In this document: piece after piece, positions 55,655 through 64,000 of the stretch | Numbering within the stretch: the first letter of the stretch is position 1 | How the letters are laid out: every line of letters begins with the position of its first letter | Assembly: GCA_947165025.1 (NCBI GenBank) | Contig: CAMUYQ010000002.1 | Location: 124,001 to 188,000 of the forward strand | DNA length: 64,000 nucleotides | Origin: an uncultured Lachnospiraceae bacterium | Lineage (GTDB): Bacteria > Bacillota > Clostridia > Lachnospirales > Lachnospiraceae | Direction: 5' to 3' | Notes under the pieces: generated by a model | Seen by the model: only the letters and a program-made list of their open reading frames with translations | Database searches by the model: none | What the model was told of the DNA's origin: nothing | Made by a program: the position numbers and the translations under genes

Positions 55655-57313
55655 ATGTTTGATACAGGTAATTCCAAGCGAATATCCGGACGGCTTCTCT
55701 TTGTGATCTGTGCGATTATAGGAGCCGTTGTGTTCATCGGGATATACGGAGCGGCTATCCTTGATTTTACCAATACGGGATGGCTGTTCAACAACGATCA
55801 CGATCTGAGGCAGCACTATGTCGGATGGTGCGCATTCAGAAGAGACCCGTGGCATTTTCCGATCGGACTGATCGACTCGCTTTCATATCCGAACAGCATG
55901 TCTGTAATATATACCGATTCGATCCCGATATTTGCGGTGGCGTTTAAACTCATAAGCGGATATCTCCCGGTCACGTTCCAGTATTTCGGACTGTTCGGCA
56001 TATTGTCGTTCATGCTGATGGGAGGTTTCTCGTCGCTCCTGTTAAGAAGGTTCATATCAAAGGACATTCTGTGCATGATCGGATCCATATTCTATGTCAT
56101 AAGCGCGCCGGTCATTCAGAGAATGTATTTTCACACTGCACTCGCGGCACAGTGGCTTATCATAGCAGCGCTCGTTTTATGGGTGTACGATGACGTTATC
56201 AAAAAGAAGAGTACAAAGATAATCTGCTGGGCTCTGCTGGGGTTCATTTCAGTCGGTATCCATTCGTATTTTGTGCCGATGCTCGGGATGATACTTGCAG
56301 CACTCATGATCACCCAGATCGTCGTCAAAAAAGGTATCATGCTCCCGGTTATGGAATTTGTGGCATTTTGTGCGACGGGTCTTCTGAATCTGTATATACT
56401 CGGGGCATTTTACGGCGTATCTTCGGCTTCCGGCTTCGGACTCGGAACTTTTGTAAGCAATCTCAATACGTTCATCAATCCGCTCGATATCGGACGGGTT
56501 CTTCCCGAACTACCGCTTCAGAACTATTTCCAGTATGAAGGAATGGCATATCTCGGAGCGGGAATACTGCTTCTGTATGTTATCGTGGCGGCGGGCCTTG
56601 TGTTCAGACTGGTCAGAAAAGTTCCTGAGGAAGCATTCCATACGAAAAAAGTGTATGGCAGGGTAGCGGCAGGTCTTGTCATTGTATCATTTGCTGCAGC
56701 GGTATTTCCTGTCATATCATTTAACGATGTTCTGATCGGCTATATTCCGTGTCCGCAGTCTCTTGCGGATATCCTGTCCATATTCCGTTCAAACGGAAGG
56801 CTCATATGGCCTGCAATGTATGTTCTCATCACTGCGGCGATAAGTTTTACGGCATACACGTTCAGACATGAGAAGGCAGGGGTCATAGTCATCGCGGCAG
56901 CGCTGATACTGCAGTTTTACGATATGAAGGATGCATTTTCGAATAGATATGAGCTTTACACTTCGGATTACCCGCTCACCACGGTATGGGACGAGGAGGA
57001 TCTTTCCATATTTATGAAAGGTCAGAAGGAATTCATATTCCTTTACACGGAAAACGATATAACACTTCCGACCGGATATTATGCATATGTTCATAACATG
57101 CGACAGAACAATTTCTATTTTGCAAGAGATATCGAGATGAAGGTCTGGGAAAACATAGATCAGTACATGGCCGAACTTCAAAAGGGAATGATCCGCGAAG
57201 GTGCGGTATATGTGCTCAGAACGGAGGACTACGAGAGAAACAGGGAAATATTTGATGCTCTTGATGCATGGAAGATCGAAAGACCGGGTCATCTGCTCTT
57301 CAGGGCAAAATAG
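55655..57313 (+). CDS. Large multi-pass membrane protein (DUF6311-like)
   Basis: A 552-residue protein with ~11 membrane helices (for example LLFVICAIIGAVVFIGIYGAAIL at the N terminus) and a soluble C-terminal ~110 residues. WLFNNDHDLRQHYVGWCAF-type motifs with DHD just after TM1 resemble the acidic site in GT-C glycosyltransferases, so a lipid-linked sugar transferase is possible. The family match is from memory of DUF6311. GTG at 55646 is an alternative start; SDs are weak for both. Confidence 0.65.
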   Translation: MFDTGNSKRISGRLLFVICAIIGAVVFIGIYGAAILDFTNTGWLFNNDHDLRQHYVGWCAFRRDPWHFPIGLIDSLSYPNSMSVIYTDSIPIFAVAFKLISGYLPVTFQYFGLFGILSFMLMGGFSSLLLRRFISKDILCMIGSIFYVISAPVIQRMYFHTALAAQWLIIAALVLWVYDDVIKKKSTKIICWALLGFISVGIHSYFVPMLGMILAALMITQIVVKKGIMLPVMEFVAFCATGLLNLYILGAFYGVSSASGFGLGTFVSNLNTFINPLDIGRVLPELPLQNYFQYEGMAYLGAGILLLYVIVAAGLVFRLVRKVPEEAFHTKKVYGRVAAGLVIVSFAAAVFPVISFNDVLIGYIPCPQSLADILSIFRSNGRLIWPAMYVLITAAISFTAYTFRHEKAGVIVIAAALILQFYDMKDAFSNRYELYTSDYPLTTVWDEEDLSIFMKGQKEFIFLYTENDITLPTGYYAYVHNMRQNNFYFARDIEMKVWENIDQYMAELQKGMIREGAVYVLRTEDYERNREIFDALDAWKIERPGHLLFRAK

Positions 57314-57333
57314 CCGTTGCAGGAATTGAAGGC

Positions 57334-57364
57334 AAAAAAAATCGCCTGACTGCTGTCAGGCGAT
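57334..57364 (-). terminator. Terminator of the minus-strand HPr-like gene
   Basis: ATCGCCTGAC (57341-57350), TGCT loop and GTCAGGCGAT (57355-57364) form a perfect 10-bp hairpin; on the minus strand it runs into eight T. It may also slow transcription coming from the plus strand, though it lacks a plus-strand T-run. Confidence 0.93.
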
Positions 57365-57378
57365 GAAAGATCTTTGAT

Positions 57379-57609
57379 CTAGACTATGTACTGCTTGAGA
57401 ACGCCCATTACATCATCAGCGTTTCCTTCAGTATGGATGTTAAGGTCGATCGGCTTTGAAAGGTCAAGGCTGAAAATACCCATTATTGACTTGGCGTCGA
57501 TAACGTATCTGCCTGATACAAGGTCGAAATCGTAATCAAACTTTGTGATGTCATTAACGAATGACTTAACCTTATCGATCGAGTTTAATGAAATCTGTAC
57601 TGTCTTCAT
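57379..57609 (-). CDS. HPr-like (Crh-type) protein lacking the PTS histidine
   Basis: A 76-residue HPr-fold protein. The active-site loop NGLHTRPA of ordinary HPr reads N9-SIDKVKS here, so the phosphocarrier histidine is replaced by Asp12; the only His is far away in NIHTEG. The regulatory serine region is kept: DAKSIMGIFSLDL with Ser41 in the place of Ser46. Such a protein cannot take part in sugar phosphorylation but could be phosphorylated by HPr kinase and act with CcpA, as Bacillus Crh does. SD GGAGGGA on the minus strand. Has its own terminator. Confidence 0.88.
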   Translation of the reverse strand: MKTVQISLNSIDKVKSFVNDITKFDYDFDLVSGRYVIDAKSIMGIFSLDLSKPIDLNIHTEGNADDVMGVLKQYIV

Positions 57610-57726
57610 GAAAATCCCTCCTTTTTCATTTACTTTTTAACTATTCTCTTCGTTTACAGACTTAATATAAATCCCGTGGGAAATAAAGTCAATTCTGAAA
57701 AAACACCAAAAATACGGAGTTTCTCA

Positions 57727-59049
57727 ATGAAAAAGGTAGCATTTCACAACCTTGGTTGTAAAGTCAATTCGTACGAGTTGGACGGAATTTCACAGATGTT
57801 CCAAAAACGAGGCTACGAAATTGTTGATTTTGCACAAAAAGCAGATGTGTATATTGTGAATACGTGCACCGTAACAAATATCGCGGACAGGAAAAGCCGC
57901 CAGATGCTGAGCCGCGCGAAGCGCCTGAATCCGGAGGCAGTCGTTGTTGCAGCGGGCTGTTATGTGCAGAATGACCCGGAAGGCGCCGCTTTGAATCCGA
58001 GCGTTGATATCATTGTCGGTAACAACCATAAGGCCAGTATCGTTGATATAGTTGAGGACTATATTGCCGGAAATGGCGAAGATTGTTTTGTCAGCGATCT
58101 TTCAAAGCCCTGCGAGTATGAAAATATCAGCATTTCCGAGACGGCCGGACATACACGTGCCTTCATGAAGATACAGGACGGCTGCAACCAGTTCTGCAGT
58201 TACTGCGCGATCCCTCTTGCCAGGGGAAGGGCCAGAAGCCGCGATATGGATCAGATAAAAGCCGAGGCTGCAGAACTTGCAAAGAACGGCTATAAAGAGA
58301 TCGTTGTCACGGGTATACATTTAAGCTCGTTCGGGATCGATATTTACAACATTCTCGCTGATAAAGGAGAGACCAATACGGCACTTCTTGATGCCGTGGA
58401 AGCGATAGCAAATACGGACGGGATAGAAAGGGTCAGGCTCGGGTCTCTTGAACCAAGGCTCCTGACGGAAGAGTTCGTAAAGAGACTGTCGGGGATCGGA
58501 AAGCTGTGCCCGCATTTTCATATATCCCTCCAGAGCGGCAGCGACAGTGTCCTTCGGCGTATGAACAGACATTACACGACTGCCGAGTTTGAAGAAAAGG
58601 TCGCTCTTATAAGACGGTATTTTGAGCATCCCGCGATAACGACCGACATAATCACGGGATTTCCGGGTGAGACCGAAGAGGAATTCGAGGAAACGAGGGC
58701 GTTTCTTAATAAGGTCAATCTGTATGAATGCCATGTTTTCAAATATTCCAGAAGAAGGGGCACTGTGGCGGATAAAATGAAAGGCCAGCTGACCGATGCC
58801 GTAAAGTCCGAAAGAAGCGATATCCTGATAGCGGAGTCTGACATCAGAAAGCATGATTTTATGTCCTATTACGTGGGAAAACGCGTGAAGATACTGACGG
58901 AGGATGAGGAGACGCTTGACGGCGTCACATATACGGTCGGTTACACGCCCGAATATGTCAGGGTTCTGGGGCCGGTAACAGAGAGCGGTAAGATAACCGA
59001 AATCTTGTGTTTTGAAGCAGGATGCGATACAATTATAGGCAAATTGTGA
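57727..59049 (+). CDS. mtaB: tRNA t6A37 methylthiotransferase MtaB
   Basis: A 440-residue radical-SAM enzyme. N-terminal MTTase domain with FHNLGCKVNSYELDGI and VNTCTVTNIADRKSRQML, the radical SAM cluster C153-NQFC157-SYC160, and a C-terminal TRAM domain. GCKVN and TCTVT are the MtaB (YqeV) versions of the motif, distinguishing it from MiaB. The frame opens at 57676, but ACGGAG precedes the ATG at 57727. In other Firmicutes mtaB usually follows rsmE; here it is displaced. Confidence 0.94.
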   Translation: MKKVAFHNLGCKVNSYELDGISQMFQKRGYEIVDFAQKADVYIVNTCTVTNIADRKSRQMLSRAKRLNPEAVVVAAGCYVQNDPEGAALNPSVDIIVGNNHKASIVDIVEDYIAGNGEDCFVSDLSKPCEYENISISETAGHTRAFMKIQDGCNQFCSYCAIPLARGRARSRDMDQIKAEAAELAKNGYKEIVVTGIHLSSFGIDIYNILADKGETNTALLDAVEAIANTDGIERVRLGSLEPRLLTEEFVKRLSGIGKLCPHFHISLQSGSDSVLRRMNRHYTTAEFEEKVALIRRYFEHPAITTDIITGFPGETEEEFEETRAFLNKVNLYECHVFKYSRRRGTVADKMKGQLTDAVKSERSDILIAESDIRKHDFMSYYVGKRVKILTEDEETLDGVTYTVGYTPEYVRVLGPVTESGKITEILCFEAGCDTIIGKL

Positions 59050-59078
59050 TCGTATCTTACGGAAAGGCGGAATTTGGC

Positions 59079-59342
59079 ATGCAGAATTTAGGAAACACCC
59101 AGTTTTTCAACGTTCAGACAGAGCCTGAAACAGGAGTCAAGGTTGTTCTCGAAACTGTGTATGATGCACTCAACGAGAAGGGTTACAATCCCGTCAACCA
59201 GATAGTCGGCTACATCATGTCCGGTGATCCTACATATATCACCAGCCACAACGGCGCCAGGAGCATGATCATGAAGGTTGAGAGAGACGAGCTTGTTGAT
59301 GAACTTCTGACATCATACATCAAGAGCAACGGATGGCACTGA
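59079..59342 (+). CDS. ireB: IreB-family regulatory phosphoprotein (DUF965)
   Basis: An 87-residue protein with the IreB core: [39 protein letters not shown] and [18 protein letters not shown]. In Enterococcus IreB is phosphorylated by the Ser/Thr kinase IreK and affects cephalosporin tolerance. The start at 59079 matches homologues; the open frame upstream to 59022 overlaps mtaB. RuvX starts 1 base after its stop. Confidence 0.93.
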   Translation: MQNLGNTQFFNVQTEPETGVKVVLETVYDALNEKGYNPVNQIVGYIMSGDPTYITSHNGARSMIMKVERDELVDELLTSYIKSNGWH

Positions 59343-59343
59343 C

Positions 59344-59769
59344 ATGCGCGTTCTGGGGCTTGATTACGGGAGCAGGACCGTTGGGGTCGCGATAAGCGAT
59401 CCGCTTTTGGTAACCGCTCAGGGCGTCGAGATAATACGCCGTGAATCCGAAAACAAGCTCAGAAGGACTTATGCCCGTATAGAAGAGATCATCGCCGAGT
59501 ACGGTGATGTTGACAGGATAGTTCTGGGGTATCCCAAGAACATGAACAATACGATCGGCGAGCGTGCAGAGAAAACAGAACAGTTCAAGGCCGCTCTTGA
59601 GAGAAGATGTGATCTCCCGGTGATTCTTTGGGATGAGAGGCTCACTACGGTTGCAGCCGACAGAGCCATGATCGAATCGGGGATCCGAAGGGAAGACCGC
59701 GGCAAGTACGTCGATGAGATAGCCGCAATGCTCATACTGCAGGGATATCTGGATTCTTGCAGAAACTAA
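59344..59769 (+). CDS. ruvX: RuvX/YqgF putative Holliday junction resolvase / pre-16S nuclease
   Basis: A 141-residue RNase H-like protein: [18 protein letters not shown] with the catalytic Asp, [14 protein letters not shown], and [13 protein letters not shown] and [15 protein letters not shown] with the other acids. In E. coli YqgF processes the 16S rRNA 5' end. Confidence 0.95.
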   Translation: MRVLGLDYGSRTVGVAISDPLLVTAQGVEIIRRESENKLRRTYARIEEIIAEYGDVDRIVLGYPKNMNNTIGERAEKTEQFKAALERRCDLPVILWDERLTTVAADRAMIESGIRREDRGKYVDEIAAMLILQGYLDSCRN

Positions 59770-59776
59770 TTTTTCT

Positions 59777-60028
59777 ATGGAAAAGATCAAGTTTGAAACA
59801 GATAACGGCATCGAAGAGTTTTACGTGATCGATGAGACTCGTATCAGCAATACGAACTACATCCTTGTTTCCGATTCCCTGGAGGACGAGGCTGATGCGA
59901 TGATCCTTAAGGACGTGTCGACAGAGACGGATACCGAAGCGGTATACGAGCCGGTAGCTGACGAGGTGGAGCTTTCCGCCGTGGCAGGGGTATTCGCCGA
60001 GAGTTTGGGAGATATAGATTTTGAATAA
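59777..60028 (+). CDS. DUF1292 protein
   Basis: An 83-residue acidic protein: VIDETRISNTNYILVSDSLEDE and DAMILKDVS are DUF1292 features; the last part is Glu/Asp-rich. It is nearly always encoded between ruvX and the next gene in Firmicutes; function unknown. Its stop overlaps the RNase J start. Confidence 0.9.
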   Translation: MEKIKFETDNGIEEFYVIDETRISNTNYILVSDSLEDEADAMILKDVSTETDTEAVYEPVADEVELSAVAGVFAESLGDIDFE

Positions 60029-61685
60029 CGGGAAGATGCGCATCATACCTCTGGGCGGACTCGACCAGATTGGTATGAACATTACGGCGTTTGAATATAA
60101 TAATGACATTATAGTGGTCGATTGCGGCTTGGCGTTTCCTGAAGACGACATGCTCGGAATCGACCTTGTGATTCCTGACACAACATATCTTGAAGAGAAT
60201 ATAGACAGAGTAAGAGGCATGGTCATCACTCACGGACATGAGGACCACATCGGTGCGATCCCGTACGTGCTGCAGAAACTGTCGATACCTCTTTATGCCA
60301 CGAAGCTCACGATGGCGCTCATCGAAGGAAAACTCCAGGAACATGAATTGCTTGATAACGTTGAACGTCATGTCGTTTCGTTTTCCGATGTTGTAAAGTT
60401 CGGTGAGATATCTGTTGAGTTCATCAAGACAAATCACAGCATCACCGATGCATGTGCTCTTGCGATATCATCACCTGTGGGTGTTATAGTCCATACGGGT
60501 GATTTTAAAGTTGACTATACTCCGGTGTTCGGAGATCCGATAGACCTTGCAAGGTTTGCACAGCTCGGAAGTTCGGGAGTACTCGCGCTTCTGTGTGATT
60601 CAACAAATGCGGAGAGAAGCGGGTTCACCAATTCCGAGAAGACCGTCGGAAGGGCTTTTGACAATATCTTTTCAGACCATGCAACATCGCGTCTGATCGT
60701 GGCAACATTCTCATCAAATGTTGACAGGGTGCAGCAGATATTTGATGCCGCACAGCGTTACGGCAGGAAGGTCGTCCTTGAAGGACGCAGCATGGTCAAC
60801 ATCATCAAGACTGCGATAGATATCGGATATGTCAGGATCCCGGACGGGATACTCATTGATATTTCCGAGATCAAGAATTATCCCGACGAGAAGACAGTCA
60901 TCATCACGACCGGAAGCCAGGGCGAATCAATGGCCGCACTGTCGCGTATCGCATCAAACATGCACAAGACTGTATCGATCAAGCCGGGCGATGTTGTCGT
61001 ATTCTCATCAAACCCGATACCCGGCAACGAAAAGGCAGTGTTCAAGGTCATCAACGAACTGAGCCTTAAGGGGGCTGAGGTCATATTCCAGGATACGCAT
61101 GTTTCGGGACATGCATGCCAGGAAGAGATCAAGCTCATATATACTCTTACAAAACCGAAATTTGCGATCCCCGTTCACGGAGAGCACAGACATCTGATGG
61201 CACAGAAGGGTGTTGCCGTTGACGTAGGGATACCAAAGGAAAATGTTCTGATCCTGTCAAACGGACAGATACTTGAGATAGACAGTGAGTCCGCAAAGGT
61301 TGTCGGTGAAGTTCAGAACGGTGCCGTGTTCGTTGACGGACTCGGTGTGGGCGATGTCGGAAACGTTGTCCTTCGCGACAGACAGAGGCTTGCCGATGAC
61401 GGTATCGTTATTGTGTGCATGACTCTTGAGCCGGGCACCAACATCGTGCTTGCCGGACCGATAGTCATGTCGAGAGGATTTGTATATATCAAGGAGTCCG
61501 ATGAGTTCATGCTCGAGGCAACCGATGTCGTAAGAGGTGCACTTGAGAAAGTTCAGGACAAGAACATAACGAGCAGGAACAGGATCAGGGACAATATCAA
61601 GGATGCATTGTCCAGCTTTATCTGGAAGCGTATCAAGAGAAGCCCGATGATCCTGCCGATCATACTTGAAGCGGACGGGGAGTGA
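60021..61685 (+). CDS. Ribonuclease J
   Basis: A 554-residue metallo-beta-lactamase/beta-CASP nuclease for mRNA decay and rRNA maturation. GGLDQIGMNITAFEY near the start, zinc motif H71-GHEDH76, SDHATSR-type and FSSNPIPGNEKAV in the CASP region, and HVSGHACQEE. TTG at 60021 with SD GGGAG 9 bases away overlaps DUF1292 by 8 bases; ATG at 60036 is an alternative with a poorer SD. Confidence 0.96.
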   Translation: MNNGKMRIIPLGGLDQIGMNITAFEYNNDIIVVDCGLAFPEDDMLGIDLVIPDTTYLEENIDRVRGMVITHGHEDHIGAIPYVLQKLSIPLYATKLTMALIEGKLQEHELLDNVERHVVSFSDVVKFGEISVEFIKTNHSITDACALAISSPVGVIVHTGDFKVDYTPVFGDPIDLARFAQLGSSGVLALLCDSTNAERSGFTNSEKTVGRAFDNIFSDHATSRLIVATFSSNVDRVQQIFDAAQRYGRKVVLEGRSMVNIIKTAIDIGYVRIPDGILIDISEIKNYPDEKTVIITTGSQGESMAALSRIASNMHKTVSIKPGDVVVFSSNPIPGNEKAVFKVINELSLKGAEVIFQDTHVSGHACQEEIKLIYTLTKPKFAIPVHGEHRHLMAQKGVAVDVGIPKENVLILSNGQILEIDSESAKVVGEVQNGAVFVDGLGVGDVGNVVLRDRQRLADDGIVIVCMTLEPGTNIVLAGPIVMSRGFVYIKESDEFMLEATDVVRGALEKVQDKNITSRNRIRDNIKDALSSFIWKRIKRSPMILPIILEADGE

Positions 61686-61687
61686 AT

Positions 61688-62023
61688 ATGTTAAGCGATA
61701 AGATGGTAAAGAGTCTGAGCGCCGTGACGTCCACGATAAAGGAGACGGACGAGTACCTGGAATTCGAAAAACAGAAAAAACTCGTCAGGAATAACAGCGA
61801 GACAAAGGCACTCATTGAGAAAGCGAGAAGCATACAGAACCGTCTGATGGAACTTCCCGAAGAAGAGAGGAACAATGATTATGCCGAGTCGCTTCAGAAC
61901 GAATACGAGGATATAGTTGAGAATTCTTCGGTATATGAATATGCGAAGGCTGAATCTGCATTTGTCACGATGCTTCAGGAAGCGCTTGGAACGATAATCG
62001 AAAGTGTTGATATAGATATTTAG
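61688..62023 (+). CDS. YlbF-family regulator
   Basis: A 111-residue helical protein: TDEYLEFEKQKKLVRNNSETKALIEKARSIQ-type pattern and ENSSVYEYAKAESAFVTMLQE. YlbF/YmcA-type proteins form the Y-complex that guides RNase Y processing; pairing with RNase J here is suggestive. SD GGGGAG precedes the ATG at 61688. Confidence 0.88.
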   Translation: MLSDKMVKSLSAVTSTIKETDEYLEFEKQKKLVRNNSETKALIEKARSIQNRLMELPEEERNNDYAESLQNEYEDIVENSSVYEYAKAESAFVTMLQEALGTIIESVDIDI

Positions 62024-62038
62024 AAAAGGGAAACCGTC

Positions 62039-62614
62039 ATGAATGTAAAAAATCTTGCCCTCGGATTTATGGGCTTTATCATAAGAGCGTGCGTTCTTGC
62101 CATAGCGATATGGCTTATCGTCAAGACCGGAAAGGCTGCATACGATTTCGGATTCAGGATATTTACCGAAGAGGCGATGAGCTCCGCTCCCGGACGTGAT
62201 GTTGCTGTCACGATAGTAAAGGGAGACTCGACGATGGATGTCGGTAAGATGTTTGAAGAGAAGGGTCTTATCAGGGATCATTATCTGTTCTGGGTTCAGA
62301 AGAAATGCTCGGTTTATGATAACGATATACAGCCGGGATTTTACACGCTGAATACGTCCATGACGGCAGATGACATGTTTGCGGTCATTGCCGGAAGGAA
62401 AGAGGCCGAAGGCGAGGAAAATGAGGAGGATGGCGAGGATATCGACAGTGCGCCGCTTCCCGACGGAGCCGCCGAAGAGAGCGCACTCGACAAAGTCTCG
62501 GGTGAATGGGAAGGCTCCGAGGAGACCGAAGAAGAGGCTGTTCACGACCCGTTTGAAGAAGGCGATGACGGTGAATCGCAGGGAGCAGCCGAAGGCGGAG
62601 AAGAAGCACAGTGA
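62039..62614 (+). CDS. MltG-like membrane protein without the catalytic domain
   Basis: A 191-residue protein: an N-terminal membrane helix (residues ~8-30), then a LysM-like part similar to the start of MltG/YceG (VTIVKGDSTMDVGKMFEEKGLIRDHYLFW, DIQPGFYTLNTSMTADDMFAVI). The YceG catalytic region with its Glu is absent; instead ~70 residues of Glu/Asp/Ala follow. It cannot be a transglycosylase on its own and may recruit or measure septal peptidoglycan synthesis. Overlaps the methyltransferase by 4 bases. Confidence 0.82.
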   Translation: MNVKNLALGFMGFIIRACVLAIAIWLIVKTGKAAYDFGFRIFTEEAMSSAPGRDVAVTIVKGDSTMDVGKMFEEKGLIRDHYLFWVQKKCSVYDNDIQPGFYTLNTSMTADDMFAVIAGRKEAEGEENEEDGEDIDSAPLPDGAAEESALDKVSGEWEGSEETEEEAVHDPFEEGDDGESQGAAEGGEEAQ

Positions 62615-63303
62615 TCACAGACGAGAGATGTGCAAAATATATCGAGTCGCTCGACAGGCAGCTGACACCGTTACTTGCGGATATAGAAAAGCGGTCTGAA
62701 GAAAGCGGTGTTCCGATAATCAGAAAGAGCGCACGAAGCCTGATCAGATTTGCGCTTTCGGATATACAGCCCGAGAACATACTGGAACTTGGAACGGCGG
62801 TCGCGTTCTCGGCGATATTCATGGCAACATACGGACCAAAGAACGCTCACATAGATACGGTCGAAAACTACGATAAACGTATAGAAGAGGCAAAACGCAA
62901 TATCTCTCTTGCGGGAATGGAAGAGAGAATCCGTCTTATCGAAGGCGATGCGCTTGAGGTTCTCGAAGAACTTGTTTCATCGCAAAAATCATATGACATG
63001 ATCTTTATCGATGCCGCAAAGGCACAGTATCCGAACTATCTGCCGCTGTGCCGCGATCTTTTAAGAGACGGCGGACTTCTCATATCGGACAATGTTCTGT
63101 TTGACGGAGATATAGTCCAGTCAAGATTTGCGGTCAGAAGAAGGGACAGGACGATACATTCGCGGATGAGGGAATACCTGCGTATGCTTTCGGAAGATGA
63201 GGAGTTTGTTACGACGATCCTTCCGATAGGAGACGGGATGACACTTTCCGTAAAGCATGGATCGGTCACACAGGTGAGAGATGATGGGCAACAGAAAGCC
63301 TGA
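62611..63303 (+). CDS. O-methyltransferase family 3 (TrmR/CCoAOMT-like)
   Basis: A 230-residue SAM-dependent enzyme: ILELGTAVAFSAIFMA, HIDTVENYDKRIEEAKRNI, MIFIDAAKAQYPNYLPLC and LISDNVLFDGDIV, typical of class I CCoAOMT-like proteins. Relatives include TrmR, which methylates tRNA wobble 5-methoxyuridine; small-molecule substrates are also possible. Starts in ATGA-like overlap (GTG at 62611). Confidence 0.88.
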   Translation: MITDERCAKYIESLDRQLTPLLADIEKRSEESGVPIIRKSARSLIRFALSDIQPENILELGTAVAFSAIFMATYGPKNAHIDTVENYDKRIEEAKRNISLAGMEERIRLIEGDALEVLEELVSSQKSYDMIFIDAAKAQYPNYLPLCRDLLRDGGLLISDNVLFDGDIVQSRFAVRRRDRTIHSRMREYLRMLSEDEEFVTTILPIGDGMTLSVKHGSVTQVRDDGQQKA

Positions 63304-64000
63304 ACTGCTTGTTCCCGCAGGCAGTCTTGAAGTATTAAAAACAGCAGTCCTGTACGGAGCCGATGCGGTATATATCGGAGGAGAAGAGTTCAGCCTCAGG
63401 GCAAAAGCCAAAAACTTTTCCGATGAGGATATGGCAGAAGGGATCGCGTATGCGCATGATCATGGTATTAGGGTATTTGTTACCGCGAACATCTATGCGC
63501 ACAACAGGGATATGGAAGCGGCTGAAGAGTATTTTAAAAAGCTCGGAAACCTTAAGCCTGATGCGATACTTATTGCCGACCCGGGTCTGTTCATGATGGA
63601 GCGTCAGATATGCCCGCATATACCGGCTCATATCAGTACACAGGCAAACAATACAAATTACAAGACGTTTGAATTCTGGCACAAAGCGGGCGCACAGAGG
63701 GTGGTATGTGCAAGGGAACTGACGCTTGAGGAGATCAAAGAACTTCGAAAGACCATTCCCGAAGACATGGAGATAGAGTGCTTCGTTCACGGAGCAATGT
63801 GCATATCGTATTCGGGAAGATGTCTTCTGTCGGCATACATGACGGGAAGGAGCGCCAATCTCGGAGAGTGCACGCACCCGTGCAGGTGGAAGTATTCGGT
63901 GATGGAAGAAAAGCGCCCCGGAGAGTATTTTCCGGTTGAAGAGAACGACAGGGGTACTTTCATCTTTAACTCGAAGGATCTGTGTATGATAGATCATATC
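63281..64000 (+). CDS. U32-family peptidase, 5' part (cut by window end)
   Basis: The first 240 codons are seen. PELLVPAGSLEVLKTAVLYGADAVYIGG and the signature VHGAMCISYSGRCLLS with GECTHPCRWKY cysteines are U32 features. These proteins include collagenase-like PrtC and the RNA-hydroxylation TrhP/RlhA group, which need cysteines for an Fe-S cluster. Overlaps the methyltransferase by 23 bases; an alternative start is the second ATG at 63284. Confidence 0.93.
   Translation, partial: MMGNRKPELLVPAGSLEVLKTAVLYGADAVYIGGEEFSLRAKAKNFSDEDMAEGIAYAHDHGIRVFVTANIYAHNRDMEAAEEYFKKLGNLKPDAILIADPGLFMMERQICPHIPAHISTQANNTNYKTFEFWHKAGAQRVVCARELTLEEIKELRKTIPEDMEIECFVHGAMCISYSGRCLLSAYMTGRSANLGECTHPCRWKYSVMEEKRPGEYFPVEENDRGTFIFNSKDLCMIDHI

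Overview
The window looks like a chromosomal segment of a motile, low-to-mid GC Gram-positive anaerobe, most likely a Lachnospiraceae member (Butyrivibrio or Roseburia type). The evidence is the FliW-CsrA-FlaG-FliD-FliS flagellar block, sigma-D (sigma-28) flagellar promoters, a CIRCE-controlled hrcA-grpE-dnaK-dnaJ operon, an S-box riboswitch on metK, ThiI without a rhodanese domain, and the ireB-ruvX-DUF1292-RNase J-ylbF-mltG-like-OMT-U32 order. No tRNA, rRNA, IS element, phage gene or CRISPR array was seen. Almost everything is on the + strand. No stretch longer than 300 bases lacks a gene; the longest gaps (15547-15822, 30798-31064, 54248-54463) hold a flagellin promoter and leader, a SAM riboswitch, and a structured RNA candidate.

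Region 1 (1-6002) is the late flagellar operon: flgK 3' end, flgL, fliW, csrA, flaG, fliD, fliS and a FliT-like gene, closed by a strong terminator. Region 2 (6046-27682) is a flagellin and flagellin-modification island. It has two nearly identical flagellin genes, each with its own sigma-D promoter and hairpin leader. Around them are eight or nine glycosyltransferase-like genes, a LicD phosphotransferase fusion, a Maf (DUF115) glycosyltransferase, the flagellin lysine methylase FliB, a membrane diguanylate cyclase, a nonulosonate (NeuB, NeuA-KdsC) branch, and a Rpe / IspD-TarI / polyol-phosphate dehydrogenase set that could make a CDP-polyol. Together these suggest a flagellin carrying a nonulosonate glycan, possibly with polyol-phosphate added by LicD, plus methyl-lysine.

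Region 3 (27707-45134) is mixed metabolism and surface functions: a MIF-like tautomerase, fructosamine kinase-like protein, hotdog thioesterase, SNF symporter, riboswitch-controlled metK, TPR-DUF4037 protein, Ogg glycosylase, LD-carboxypeptidase (minus strand), HerA-like ATPase, a second LicD fusion, a membrane-anchored clostripain-family protease, pncB and a MATE exporter.

Region 4 (45162-64000) is mostly housekeeping: the heat-shock operon, a DUF3048 lipoprotein, prmA, rsmE, a cysteine desulfurase with thiI and a 6S-like RNA candidate between them, a large membrane protein, a Crh-like HPr protein (minus strand), mtaB, then ireB through a U32 peptidase cut by the window end.

The most notable items are a 549-bp stretch of perfect identity between the two flagellin genes (gene conversion), the possible CDP-polyol/LicD arm of the flagellar glycan, the paired LicD-plus-C-terminal-domain fusions, the 6S-like RNA before thiI, an HPr homologue that lacks the phosphorylatable histidine but keeps the regulatory serine region, and three genes whose -10 box lies so close to the start codon that their mRNAs should be leaderless.
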